DNA from: Tomitella gaofuii
Lineage (GTDB): Bacteria; Actinomycetota; Actinomycetes; Mycobacteriales; Mycobacteriaceae
Assembly: GCF_014126825.1 (NCBI RefSeq)
Contig: NZ_CP059900.1
Span: 3,548,954-3,612,953, forward strand
Length of the DNA: 64,000 nucleotides
Reading direction: 5' to 3'
How positions within the stretch are numbered: the stretch's first letter is position 1; each line of letters starts with the position of its first letter. This document shows, one piece after another, positions 42,352 through 52,871 of this stretch. Below the pieces are notes generated by a model that was given only the letters and a program-made list of their open reading frames with translations, was not told where the DNA came from and searched no databases. A program made the position numbers and the translations under genes.

Positions 42352-44510
42352 CACGGTTCCTTCCTACCGTCCCCGGCGTCGCGGCCGCGACCGGACGCGC
42401 CGCGCGACAGCCGCGACGGCCACCAGACGCGGTCGCCGATCTGCAGCGTCAGGGCCGGAACCAGCGCCGAGCGCACGATGATCGTGTCCAGCAGCACGCC
42501 GAAGGCCACCAGGAACGCCACCTGGGCGAGGAAGATCAGCGGGATCACCGCGAGCGCGCCGAAGGTGGCCGCCAGCACGATCCCCGCCGACGTGATCACC
42601 CCGCCCGTCACGGCCAGCCCGCGGCGCACGCCCTCGCGGGTGCCGTGCCGCGCGGCCTCCTCACGCACCCGCGTCATGAGGAAGATGTTGTAGTCCACGC
42701 CCAGGGCGACGAGGAACACGAACGCGAACAGCGGCACCGTCGGATCCGCGCCTGGAAAGTGGAATACGTGATTGAACACCAGCGCCCCCACGCCGAGGGT
42801 CGCGGCGTAGGAGAGCACGACGGTGGCCAAGAGCAGTACCGGGGCGACGACGGCCCGCAGCAGCAGCATCAGTACCGCGAGCACCACCACCAGCACCGCG
42901 GGGATGACGACGTTGCGGTCGTGCGCGGCCGTGTCCTGGGTGTCGATCTGCGTCGCGGTGGTGCCGCCGACCACCGCGCCCGCGTCAGGGATCGCGTGCA
43001 CCGCATCGCGGATGCCGCGGACGGTGGACTCCGCGGCGCTCGAGTCCGCGGCCGATTGCAGAGTGGCGCGGATCTGGACTCGGCCGTCCACCACCTTGGG
43101 CGGGCCGCCGGGCGCCCCCGACGCCGACACCGGCGCGACGCCCGGCGCCACCCCGGGCACGTCCTGCACCCGGTCGACGACCGTGTCAGCGGCGTCCTGG
43201 CGCGCGAAGATCAGCACCGGCGAACCCGAACCGCCCGGGAAGTGCTCGCTGAGCACCGACTGCCCGGTGACCGAATCGACCTGGGTGAGAAAGAAATCGG
43301 ACTGCGGGATGCCGCTGGCCTTGAGCTGCGGGGTGAACGCCGCGCACACCGCGAGAATCAGCGCCGACACCACCCACACCGCGGTATGGTGCGCGTCGAC
43401 CTTGCGGGCGATCGTCCACCACAGGCCCTTTCGCTCGCCGCCGGAGGCGTCCTCGGCGTCGCGCACGCTACGATCGGTGATCGCGGGGCGCAGCGGCCAG
43501 AACGCCGCGCGGCCGGTGAGCGCGAGCACCGCGGGCAGGAAGGTCATCGATGCCACGAATGCGGCGGCGATCCCGATGGCGGCGATGGGCCCCAGGCTGC
43601 GGTTGGAGTTGAGCTCGGACAGCAGCAGGCACAGCACGCCGAGAATCACCGTGCCCGCCGAGGCGGCGACCGGCGCCAGCACGCCCCGCCAGGCGCGGAG
43701 CACCGCGGGGATCCGGCGGCCGTCCAGGTGCAGCTCCTCACGGAACCGGGAGACCAGCAGCAGCGCGTAGTCGGTGGCGGCGCCGAAGACGAGGATGAAC
43801 AGGATGCCCTGACTCTGGCCGTTGAGGACGAGCACATCGCTGCTGGCGAGCAGGTACACGATCGCCCCCGCGCCGGCGAGAGCGAACACGGCGGACACGA
43901 GAACGAAGATCGGCAGCAGCGGGCTGCGGTAGACGATGACGAGGATGACGAACACGACCGCCCCCGCAACGCCCAGCAGCAGCCCGTCGATGCCGGAGAA
44001 CGCCACGCCCAGGTCCGCCGCCTGGCCGGCGGGCCCGGAGACGAGCACGCGCAGCCCGTCCGGTGCCGTGGCGGAGACGTGGGTGCGCAGCGCTTCGACC
44101 GCGTCCGAAGTGTCCGCTGAGTCCACGGGCAGCACCATCTCCAGCGCCAGCCCGTCGTCCGAGCGGATCGGCGGCGCCCCCTGTTGCGCCACCGCGCCCG
44201 GGCCGGTCGCCCACCCCGACAGCGACTGCAAGTAGTCGGAGTCCGCATCGGTCACCGGCCGGTCGCCCGACCTGTCGGCGACGAGCACGGCGGGCACGGT
44301 GTCCGTGTCCACGAACTGCTTCTGCAGCTCCGCCGCACGGGTGGACTCGGCCGACGCGGGCAGGTACGGGGTCTGCGAGTTGGACTGGACGCTCGCGAGC
44401 TGCCCGATCAGCGGGCCCCCCACGCCGCCGATCACCAGCCACGCGAGGACGACGACGGCGGGCAGCAGCCAGCGGAGCACGCGCGGGCCGGTCCCTGAGT
44501 CCCGATTCAC
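42351..44510 (-). CDS. MmpL/RND-family lipid transporter
   Basis: A 719-residue RND permease with 12 helices and two large extracytoplasmic loops. GTG 44510 is favoured, with GGGGAG eight bases upstream; the frame is open to 44597. Signature regions are VFGAATDYALLLVSRFREEL and FVFLVALGVDYNIFLMTRVR, the two conserved helix-4/10 motifs with the proton-relay Asp-Tyr, and SELNSNRSLGPIAAIG. It exports a lipid or glycolipid towards the mycomembrane. Its place next to the sigK region mirrors mmpL4 in M. tuberculosis, but no mmpS partner is present. Confidence 0.9.
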   Translation of the reverse strand: MNRDSGTGPRVLRWLLPAVVVLAWLVIGGVGGPLIGQLASVQSNSQTPYLPASAESTRAAELQKQFVDTDTVPAVLVADRSGDRPVTDADSDYLQSLSGWATGPGAVAQQGAPPIRSDDGLALEMVLPVDSADTSDAVEALRTHVSATAPDGLRVLVSGPAGQAADLGVAFSGIDGLLLGVAGAVVFVILVIVYRSPLLPIFVLVSAVFALAGAGAIVYLLASSDVLVLNGQSQGILFILVFGAATDYALLLVSRFREELHLDGRRIPAVLRAWRGVLAPVAASAGTVILGVLCLLLSELNSNRSLGPIAAIGIAAAFVASMTFLPAVLALTGRAAFWPLRPAITDRSVRDAEDASGGERKGLWWTIARKVDAHHTAVWVVSALILAVCAAFTPQLKASGIPQSDFFLTQVDSVTGQSVLSEHFPGGSGSPVLIFARQDAADTVVDRVQDVPGVAPGVAPVSASGAPGGPPKVVDGRVQIRATLQSAADSSAAESTVRGIRDAVHAIPDAGAVVGGTTATQIDTQDTAAHDRNVVIPAVLVVVLAVLMLLLRAVVAPVLLLATVVLSYAATLGVGALVFNHVFHFPGADPTVPLFAFVFLVALGVDYNIFLMTRVREEAARHGTREGVRRGLAVTGGVITSAGIVLAATFGALAVIPLIFLAQVAFLVAFGVLLDTIIVRSALVPALTLQIGDRVWWPSRLSRGASGRGRDAGDGRKEP

Positions 44511-44657
44511 CGTCGAACTCCCCTCGCTCCACCGGCACAGCCGGCCGCATCGGTCTGCATTCAGGAGCCCTCCGGCCCGCGAAACCCACGTCATCACACG
44601 GGTCGTCCTCCCGTGAACGGTACGTGGGTATACCCGTAGTCCGTGACGGGACCAGGC

Positions 44658-46019
44658 CTACCGCCCTGCCGCCGCGGCCCGGGTGCGCGGGCGGTCCCAA
44701 CTGCCGCCGATCCGCTCGGCGGCGCGCAGACCCGACGCGGCGCCGTCCTCGTGGAAGCCCCAGCCATGGTAGGCGCCGGCGAACGCGACGGTGTCGGTGT
44801 CGAGTTCCGGCAGCCTGGCCTGAGCGGCGACGGAGGCCGGCGTGTAGAGCGGGTGCTCGTAGATCATCTCGTCGATGACGGAGGCCGGATCCACCAGGTC
44901 CGCGCCGCCGAGGGTGACGAGGAAACGCCGGTCGGCGACCTGCTCGTCGAGCCGCATCAGCCGGGACACGTCGTAGGTGACGATGACGCTGCCGGCCCCG
45001 GAGCGTCCCGCCGGGGTCAGCTGGTTCCACGAGGCCCGCGCGCGGCGCGCCCGGGGCAGCACAGTCTCGTCGGTGTGCAGCAGCGCATGGTTGACCGAGT
45101 ACGGCATCGCCCCCAGCACCGCACGCTCGAACGCGGTCGGCGCGTCGAGCACGCCCAGGACCTGATGCGGGTGCACGGCCACCACTGCGGCGTCGAACAG
45201 GTCCTCGGAGGCGCCGGCTCCGTGACCACACCGGTAGGCCAGCCGCACTCCCCCGCCGGGGAACCGCGTCAACCGCAGCACGCGGGCGTCCGTCCGCACG
45301 TGCGCGATCCCGGCCGCCACCGCCTCGACGTAGCGCGCGGCGCCGCCCACCACGGTGCGCCACGTGGGCGAACCGAATACGGTGAGCATGCCGTGGTGCT
45401 CGAGGAACTCGAACAGGTATCGCGCCGGGTACTCCCCCGCACGAGCCGGGTCGCAGGACCACACCGCGGCCACCAACGGGGACACGAAGTTGTCGGTGAA
45501 GTAGCGGCCGAAGCCGTGCCGGGCAAGGAACGCCGTCAAGGTTTCGGCCACGTCCGGGCCGGCGGTGGGCGCCGCCAGGGCGCGGCGCGCTGCCCGGTGG
45601 AATCGCGGCACCTCGGAGAGCAGGTGCAGGTAGCGCGGCCTTGTCAGGTTCCGCGGCGTCGGGAACAGTCCGCCCAGGCCCCGGGCGCCTGCGTACTCGA
45701 GTCCGGTGTCCGCATTGCGGACGGACATCGACATGTCCGTCTCGCGGGTGCGCACGCCCAGCTCGTCGAAGAGCCGCAGCAAAGTCGGGTAGGTGCGGTC
45801 GTTGTGGACGAGGAAACCCGTGTCCACGTCGACGCTGCCGCCATCGCCGAGGTCGACACGGTGCGTGTCCGCGTGGCCGCCGAGCCGGCCCTCGGCCTCG
45901 AAGAGCGTCACGTGATCGTGCCGGGAAAGCACGTGCGCCGCCATGAGTCCTGCGATGCCGCTGCCTATCACCGCGACCCTGCGCGGACGTGCCGTCGCGG
46001 CCGTGTGCGGGTGGGTCAT
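44658..46019 (-). CDS. FAD-dependent amine oxidase-like oxidoreductase
   Basis: A 453-residue flavoprotein. The FAD dinucleotide motif is VAVIGSGIAGLMAAHVLSRH with the ribose-binding Glu in VTLFEAEGRLGGHADTH. The region FVSPLVAAVWSCDPARAGEY and the C-terminal YHGWGFHEDGAASGLRAAER fit the Rv0449c-like group, which sits in the mycobacterial sigK locus. A SigK-type promoter lies about 46 bases upstream. Probably acts on lipids or carotenoid-like substrates; the substrate is unknown. Confidence 0.9.
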   Translation of the reverse strand: MTHPHTAATARPRRVAVIGSGIAGLMAAHVLSRHDHVTLFEAEGRLGGHADTHRVDLGDGGSVDVDTGFLVHNDRTYPTLLRLFDELGVRTRETDMSMSVRNADTGLEYAGARGLGGLFPTPRNLTRPRYLHLLSEVPRFHRAARRALAAPTAGPDVAETLTAFLARHGFGRYFTDNFVSPLVAAVWSCDPARAGEYPARYLFEFLEHHGMLTVFGSPTWRTVVGGAARYVEAVAAGIAHVRTDARVLRLTRFPGGGVRLAYRCGHGAGASEDLFDAAVVAVHPHQVLGVLDAPTAFERAVLGAMPYSVNHALLHTDETVLPRARRARASWNQLTPAGRSGAGSVIVTYDVSRLMRLDEQVADRRFLVTLGGADLVDPASVIDEMIYEHPLYTPASVAAQARLPELDTDTVAFAGAYHGWGFHEDGAASGLRAAERIGGSWDRPRTRAAAAGR

Positions 46020-46064
46020 CGTCGGCTACTCCCTCGTCAGCACAAAGCGATACTGCCGAGAGGG

Positions 46065-46091
46065 ATTCGGCGCCGCTGCGCCCGCGGATGG
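46065..46091 (-). promoter_or_regulatory. SigK-type promoter for the FAD oxidoreductase
   Basis: Read leftward: CCATCC (46091-46086), 15-base spacer, CCGAAT (46070-46065), a full match to the motif at 34461-34487. The expected 5' leader is about 40 bases. Confidence 0.8.
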
Positions 46092-46109
46092 GCGCGGCGT
46101 GCGCGCTTG

Positions 46110-47489
46110 TCAGGCGACCGCGTGCAGCCCGGCGCCACTGTGGCGCCCGAGCTGGTGCCGCAGGCACTGCTCCAGGTCCGGGCGGCGGAAGCTGTGCTCC
46201 CGCCCGGTCAGCGCCTCCGGCGCCACGTGCTGGTCGGCGAGTGCCAGCTCGCGGGCACCCTGCGCGCCCAACAGCAGCCGGGGACCGAGCGCCGGCACAG
46301 GCATCCGCGATGGACGGTGCAGCACCCGCGCGAGCGTGTCCGCGTGCCCGGCCGCAGTGACGGCCTCCGGGGCCACCGCGTTGACCGGCCCGTTCAACTG
46401 CGCGTCGTAGAGGGCCCGATAGTAGATGTCCGTCAGGTCGTCCAGGTCTATCCAGGACAGATATTGCGCTCCCGAGCCGAGCCGACCTCCCAGGCCGGCG
46501 GTGAACAACGGCCGCTGCAGGCGCAGCGTGCCGCCGAGCGGGCTCTGCACGATCCCGGTGCGCACCTGCACCGTCCGCAGTCCCGCCACCGATGCAGGAC
46601 GGGCGGCATCCTCCCAATCGCGCACCACGCCGGCGAGGAAGTCCGTGCCGGATTCGGCGCCCTCGCCCAGCACCTCGCCGGGACGGTCGTGCCCGTAGTA
46701 GCCGATCGCGGACGCGCTGACGAACACGTCCGGCCCGTCGTCCGCGCGTGCGGCGGCCTCGGCGAGTCGGCGGGTGGGGCCGATGCGGCTGTCGCGGATC
46801 GCGGCCTTGTGGGCGTCGGTGAACCGGCCCGCGATCGGCGCGCCCGCCAGGTGCACCACCGCGTCGACGCCGTCGAGGAGTCCGGGTTCGGGTGCCTCCG
46901 GGTCCCATCGGCGCTCGTCCGGGGCGGCCGGGTCGCGGCGGACCAGGCGCACCACGCGGTGACCGCCGGTGGTGAGGAACGCGCACAGGGCGGCACCGAC
47001 GAGCCCCGACGCCCCGGTGACGGCAACGACCGTCTCACCCATTCCCGCCGCGCGAGCCCGGGCATGCGCGGCGAGATCGTCGGCGAGCTGCCGATGCCTG
47101 TAGGCGAAGGTGGGCCGCAGCAGGGATTCCGGCACGGGTGTGTGCACGGAGTCGGTGAGCCGGGTGCGGCCATTGCCCGCGTCCGCGAAGTCGTGCTCGT
47201 GGCGCCACGGGCCCGCTGCCGCGACGGGCATCGTCGACCAGCCGCCGTTCACACGTTCGTCGACGAAGCGGCGGGACGGGTCGTACTCGTCCGGCCGGTG
47301 CTGCGCGTACCAGCGGAGGCCACCAGGCAGTCCGAGTACGGCGCGCCCGTCGGCCAGCGAGGACGCCTCGGCGACGGCACGCATGGGCTGCCACGGCGGG
47401 ACGAGTCGGCGCAGCGCGCCCCGGCGGGCGTGCCATGCGAAGACCTCCTCGCGCGGGGCGTCGATGACGCTCGAATACGTGATGCCCAT
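46110..47489 (-). CDS. TIGR01777-type NAD-dependent epimerase with N-terminal SRPBCC domain
   Basis: A 459-residue two-domain protein. Residues 1-148 form an SRPBCC-like domain (MGITYSSVIDAPREEVFAWH). Residues about 152-455 are the YfcH/TIGR01777 epimerase: VVAVTGASGLVGAALCAFL, VVHLAGAPIAGRFTDAHKAA, VSASAIGYYGHDRPGEV and QYLSWIDLDDLTDIYYRAL, ending in a DUF1731 domain. Genes of this type often neighbour photolyases and FAD oxidases, as here. Sugar-nucleotide or lipid activity is unproven. Confidence 0.9.
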   Translation of the reverse strand: MGITYSSVIDAPREEVFAWHARRGALRRLVPPWQPMRAVAEASSLADGRAVLGLPGGLRWYAQHRPDEYDPSRRFVDERVNGGWSTMPVAAAGPWRHEHDFADAGNGRTRLTDSVHTPVPESLLRPTFAYRHRQLADDLAAHARARAAGMGETVVAVTGASGLVGAALCAFLTTGGHRVVRLVRRDPAAPDERRWDPEAPEPGLLDGVDAVVHLAGAPIAGRFTDAHKAAIRDSRIGPTRRLAEAAARADDGPDVFVSASAIGYYGHDRPGEVLGEGAESGTDFLAGVVRDWEDAARPASVAGLRTVQVRTGIVQSPLGGTLRLQRPLFTAGLGGRLGSGAQYLSWIDLDDLTDIYYRALYDAQLNGPVNAVAPEAVTAAGHADTLARVLHRPSRMPVPALGPRLLLGAQGARELALADQHVAPEALTGREHSFRRPDLEQCLRHQLGRHSGAGLHAVA

Positions 47490-47546
47490 GTGCCGTCATA
47501 CCTCCTGGTGATTACGCCATTCCGGGTCGGTGCGCAGGGCCGTCGA

Positions 47547-49019
47547 TCATCCGAGTTCCCCGAACCGGGCGAGCGCAACCACCCGTTCCTCCGCATGGTC
47601 GACGATCGGCGGCGGATACACGGACGTATCGGCGTATCCGGTTGCGCCGGTGGAGACGGGGCCGTCGGCCGAGACGGGGCCGTTGACCGCGAACAGCGGA
47701 GCTGCCGCGCCGCGCGCCCAGGGTCGGTGCACCGCTTTGCCGCCGACATGCCGCAACTCCGGCACCCAACGACGCACGTAGTCGCCGTCCGGGTCGAACC
47801 GCTCGCCCTGTGTGACGGGATTGAACACGCGGAAGTACGGGGCGGCGTCGGTGCCGCACCCGGCCGTCCACTGCCAGCCATGCTGATTGGATGCCAGATC
47901 ACCGTCGACCAGGTGTTTCATGAAGTGCCGCGCGCCGCGCCACCAGGGCAGGTGCAGGTCTTTGGTGAGGAAGGACGCGGTGATCATCCGTACCCGGTTG
48001 TGCATCCAGCCCTCCCCGAGCAGCTGGCGCATACCCGCGTCGACGATGGGGTAGCCCGTTCGGCCCGCGCGCCAGGCGTCGAACGCGGCCTCCGCGTCCG
48101 GTCCCGCGTCGTACCGCATCGCGTCGAACCGGGCGTTGTAGTTGCGGCGCGCCGTGTCCGGCCGGTGGAACAGCACGTCGGCGTAGAAGTCGCGCCAAGC
48201 CAGCTCGCTGCGGAGGACGGACGCGGCCGGGCCCGCGCTGTCGCGCAGGTCGTGCAGCACGGTGCGGGGGTGGATGCATCCGAACTTCAGATACGGGGAG
48301 AGCCTGGTGGTGGCGTCCCGATCCGGCCGGTCGCGGTGCACGTCGTAGCCGGAAAACCGCTCGTCGCGAAACGTTCGCCACCGGCGCAGCGCCGCCGCTT
48401 CGCCCGGTGGTGGCAATGCAGGATCGTCCCGCTTGTTGCCGACATCCGGGAGTGCGCCGGGCGCGGAGCACCGGAGCGAACCCGCGAGCGGAGGAAGTTC
48501 GGCCGGGTCGAGCCAGGCGAGAGTGTCCACGGTGGTGGCGGCCGGCGAGCGCCAGCCGTGCTCCAGCCAGGCTCGACGGTAGGAGGTGAAGACCTTGTAG
48601 GGCGTGCCGGCCTTCGTGCTGATCCGTCCTGGGGTGACGGCATAGGGCGATCCGGTGCGGACAAGCGGGATGCCCGACGCCGCCATCTCTGTTTCTACGA
48701 CCTCGTCACGTTGCCTGCCGTAGGGGCCGAAGTCGGCGCTGACGTGCACGGAGTCCGCGCCGATGGCACGGGCGAGCCGGGGGATGGCCTCCACCGGGTC
48801 GCCACGGACGAGAAGGAGCCGGCCGTCCAGGTCGGCGTCGAGGGCGCGCAGGCAGCCGGCGAGGAAACCGGTCCGCGGTGTTCCTGACGGGCGTAGGAGG
48901 GCATCGTCGAGGACGAACACCGCGAGCGCGTGTGTGCTGCGGTCGCGGGCGGCGAGCAGTGTCGGCAGGTCGGTCAGCCGCAGGTCGCGGCGAAACCAGA
49001 CGATCGCGGGGGCGGGCAT
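47547..49019 (-). CDS. phrB: Deoxyribodipyrimidine photolyase
   Basis: A 490-residue class I CPD photolyase/cryptochrome. The N-terminal antenna domain begins APAIVWFRRDLRLTDLPTLL. The FAD-binding domain has TRLSPYLKFGCIHPRT, WRDFYADVLFHRPD, TGYPIVDAGMRQLLGEGWMH and NRVRMITASFLTKDLHLPWW, the most conserved family block, then GGWQ-type QHGWQWTAGCGTDAAPYFRV. GGAAGG precedes the ATG. It repairs UV-induced cyclobutane dimers with blue light. It heads the leftward series with the epimerase and FAD oxidase. Confidence 0.95.
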   Translation of the reverse strand: MPAPAIVWFRRDLRLTDLPTLLAARDRSTHALAVFVLDDALLRPSGTPRTGFLAGCLRALDADLDGRLLLVRGDPVEAIPRLARAIGADSVHVSADFGPYGRQRDEVVETEMAASGIPLVRTGSPYAVTPGRISTKAGTPYKVFTSYRRAWLEHGWRSPAATTVDTLAWLDPAELPPLAGSLRCSAPGALPDVGNKRDDPALPPPGEAAALRRWRTFRDERFSGYDVHRDRPDRDATTRLSPYLKFGCIHPRTVLHDLRDSAGPAASVLRSELAWRDFYADVLFHRPDTARRNYNARFDAMRYDAGPDAEAAFDAWRAGRTGYPIVDAGMRQLLGEGWMHNRVRMITASFLTKDLHLPWWRGARHFMKHLVDGDLASNQHGWQWTAGCGTDAAPYFRVFNPVTQGERFDPDGDYVRRWVPELRHVGGKAVHRPWARGAAAPLFAVNGPVSADGPVSTGATGYADTSVYPPPIVDHAEERVVALARFGELG

Positions 49020-49234
49020 GGGGACAGCCTTCCAGCAGGATCTCTGATCCCGCTATCTCGATGTCCACCAACCCTGTTTAACCTCACGCCCCGGCGTTCA
49101 CAACCAGACATCACGAAAATGCCGCTGTTTCATTGACATCGGCCCAACGACCAGGAAAGGTCCCCATTGTGCCGGTGGTCTAGCCCACTCGCACATTGCA
49201 ACTGAACATCTCAGCGACAACGGAGGCAACTCAC

Positions 49235-49648
49235 GTGCGTACCCACACTTCTGCCCTCAAGCGCGTCGTAGGCGGCGGCTTCGCCCTCGCGACCGCAGCG
49301 GCCTTCATCGTCCCCGGCGTCGCCTCGGCCGCCGACGGGGATACCGACGCCGGCTCCACCGAGTCGCTCGGCTCGATCACCGAGATCCTCGGTGGCGCAG
49401 GAAGCTCCGAGACGCCTGCCGCCGAGGAGGGCGGCGATTCGATGTTCGGCAGCGTGACCGACATCCTCGGCTGCTTCACCGGCGGCTCCGACGAGGGCGA
49501 CGGCGAGACGACCACTGACGAGGGCACGGACGCCACCGGCTCCGTCTCCACCATCATCGACTGCGTCGTCGGCGCCATCGGCGGCGGCGACAACGGCGGC
49601 GGCGACAACGGCGGTGGCGACAACGGCGGCGGCGGCGACAACGCGTAA
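49235..49648 (+). CDS. Secreted acidic protein with GSxxxIL repeats and Gly-Asp-Asn tail
   Basis: A 137-residue exported protein from GTG 49235 (GGAGG upstream). The signal peptide ends GVASAADGD. The mature part is very acidic and has three spaced repeats of one pattern: SLGSITEILGG, MFGSVTDILGCF and ATGSVSTIIDCV, the last two with a Cys, perhaps a disulfide pair. It ends in (GGGDN) repeats. The GSI/GSV units resemble those of the tiny ORFs (MLGSIDGILDTF, AGSIGDLG). Function unknown; a very long terminator follows, shared with groEL. Confidence 0.78.
   Translation: MRTHTSALKRVVGGGFALATAAAFIVPGVASAADGDTDAGSTESLGSITEILGGAGSSETPAAEEGGDSMFGSVTDILGCFTGGSDEGDGETTTDEGTDATGSVSTIIDCVVGAIGGGDNGGGDNGGGDNGGGGDNA
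49580..49642 (+). repeat. GGGDN coding repeat
   Basis: Three 15-base units (GGC GGC GGC GAC AAC, with one synonymous change) plus an 18-base final unit encode a Gly-Gly-Gly-Asp-Asn tail at the end of the secreted acidic protein. Confidence 0.85.
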
Positions 49649-49666
49649 GCCTCTATACCGCAGAAG

Positions 49667-49707
49667 AAGGGCGGGCCCCACACCATCCCGGTGTGGGGCC
49701 CGCCCTT
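49667..49707. terminator. Long bidirectional terminator between the secreted protein and groEL
   Basis: AAGGGCGGGCCCCACACC (49667-49684) and GGTGTGGGGCCCGCCCTT (49690-49707) form a perfect 18-bp stem with a 5-base loop, followed by TTCT on the plus strand and CTTCTG on the minus strand. Confidence 0.9.
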
Positions 49708-49731
49708 TCTGTCAGCGCGTGCGCGGCGGAC

Positions 49732-51480
<1,749 letters not shown>

Positions 51481-51516
51481 TCACGTGCGGGCGACCACGG
51501 TCTCACCGTCCCGACC

Positions 51517-51542
51517 TGGCACTCACGCGCGGCGAGTGCCAA
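51517..51542 (-). promoter_or_regulatory. CIRCE element 2 (HrcA operator)
   Basis: TGGCACTC (51517-51524), nine bases, GAGTGCCAA (51534-51542): an inverted repeat matching the CIRCE pattern apart from the outer bases. It is the groEL-proximal of two sites. Confidence 0.85.
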
Positions 51543-51550
51543 ACCCATTT

Positions 51551-51577
51551 TTAGCACTCACCACCAGAGAGTGCAAG
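51551..51577 (-). promoter_or_regulatory. CIRCE element 1 (HrcA operator)
   Basis: TTAGCACTC (51551-51559), nine bases, GAGTGCAAG (51569-51577): the consensus is TTAGCACTC-N9-GAGTGCTAA. Two sites 34 bases apart upstream of groEL suggest tight heat-shock control. Confidence 0.9.
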
Positions 51578-51828
51578 GCATCGCAGAGCCGGTAACCTCA
51601 AGGCCCACGTCCCGCGGCGGGCCGCTGCGCCCTCCGACTGCCGGCCCCCGCAGGCACGGCCGAGGGGCGAGGACGCGACGCCGGCGTACGCGAGTTCCAG
51701 CGGGTCGCCGTGCGGCTGCACATCCGCCATTCCCGCTCCGACGCCCGAACGCCGCCAGTGACGGCACCCGAAACCGGCACGCGGTGCCCGCACCGCCCCG
51801 CGGCGACGGACAATTCCGACGGAGATGC

Positions 51829-51849
51829 TTGACCCTGACGCAGGGTCAA
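51829..51849 (+). promoter_or_regulatory. MerR-type operator for the second DrrAB pair
   Basis: TTGACCCTG-ACG-CAGGGTCAA is a perfect 9-3-9 palindrome ending 17 bases before the DrrA-like start. It fits a drug-sensing MerR operator embedded in the promoter. The MerR gene lies at the end of the same cluster (53664-54419). Confidence 0.8.
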
Positions 51850-51866
51850 CCTCGCACGCTGTATGC

Positions 51867-52871
51867 ATGACAGCATCTGTACGCGCCGCACAGCCGGCCA
51901 TCGCAGTCGACGGGGTGCGCAAATCCTTCGACGGCACCGCCGTGCTCGACGGCATCGGATTCACAGTCCCGGCCGGCTCCGTCTACGCCCTGCTCGGCCC
52001 CAACGGCGCGGGCAAGACCACCGTCGTGCGCATCCTCACCACCCTCATCACCGCCGACGGAGGATCCGCGCGGATCCTCGGGCACGACGTGTCCGGTGAC
52101 CCAGACGCGATCCGCCGCCGGATCGGCGTCACCGGACAGTTCTCCGCCATCGACGAACTGCTCACCGGCCGCGAAAACCTGCAGCTGATGGCCGACCTGC
52201 AGCACCTGCCTCGTGCCCGCGGACGGGCCGTCGCCGACGGGCTCCTCCGACGCTTCGACCTGACCGACGCCGCCGACCGCAGCTCGCGCACCTACTCCGG
52301 CGGCATGCAACGGCGCCTGGACCTCGCGATGACGCTCGTCGGCGCGCCCGACGTCGTCTTCCTCGACGAGCCGACCACGGGACTCGACCCGCGCAGCCGG
52401 CGCGCGCTGTGGGACGAGGTGCGCGACCTGGTACGCGACGGGGTGACGATCCTGCTCACCACCCAGTACCTCGACGAGGCCGACGAGCTCGCCGACCGCA
52501 TCGGCGTGCTCGACGGCGGCAGGCTGATCGCGGAGGGCACACCCGCACAGTTGAAGACGCTCGTGCCGGGCGGCCGCGTCGTGGCCACGTTCGCCGATGG
52601 GCACACGCTCGCCGCAGCGGCCCGCGAGTTCCCCGGCGCCCGGCGCGACACCGAATCCGGAACCCTGACGATCCCGCACGGCGGCGACCTCGCCGCCCTC
52701 CAGCGGGTGATCGCAGGGCTCGACACCTGCGGCGCGTCCGCCGTCGAGGTCCGCACCCCCGACCTGGACGACGTGTTCCTCGCACTCACCGGCCCCGCCC
52801 GGGCCGGCGCCATGAAACCTGCCGCGCAGAAGCGCACGATCGACGGCCACACGGAGGAATCTGCACGATGA
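51867..52871 (+). CDS. ABC exporter ATPase, DrrA type (MerR-controlled)
   Basis: ATPase of a second daunorubicin-resistance-type exporter, 334 residues from ATG 51867 (MTASVRAAQPAIAVDGVRKS). Walker A is GPNGAGKTT, signature YSGGMQRRL, Walker B VVFLDEPTTGLDPRSR; the C-terminal subfamily motif is TPDLDDVFLALTG. No ribosome-binding site is evident and the operator is very close, so the message may be nearly leaderless. It overlaps the permease gene as ATGA. Confidence 0.9.
   Translation: MTASVRAAQPAIAVDGVRKSFDGTAVLDGIGFTVPAGSVYALLGPNGAGKTTVVRILTTLITADGGSARILGHDVSGDPDAIRRRIGVTGQFSAIDELLTGRENLQLMADLQHLPRARGRAVADGLLRRFDLTDAADRSSRTYSGGMQRRLDLAMTLVGAPDVVFLDEPTTGLDPRSRRALWDEVRDLVRDGVTILLTTQYLDEADELADRIGVLDGGRLIAEGTPAQLKTLVPGGRVVATFADGHTLAAAAREFPGARRDTESGTLTIPHGGDLAALQRVIAGLDTCGASAVEVRTPDLDDVFLALTGPARAGAMKPAAQKRTIDGHTEESAR

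Noticed and set aside
43738..46986. 1082-residue leftward ORF
   Set aside because: It crosses MmpL and the FAD oxidase in the wrong frame and is Arg/Gly/Ala-rich without any motif.
44643..48887. 1414-residue rightward ORF
   Set aside because: It runs antisense through the FAD oxidase, epimerase and photolyase, all with strong family motifs. High GC removes stop codons in this frame; no start site or domain is visible.
49092..49234. Short ORF before the secreted acidic protein
   Set aside because: GTG at about 49169 gives only four codons before TAG. Only GTG 49235 has a ribosome-binding site and a signal peptide.
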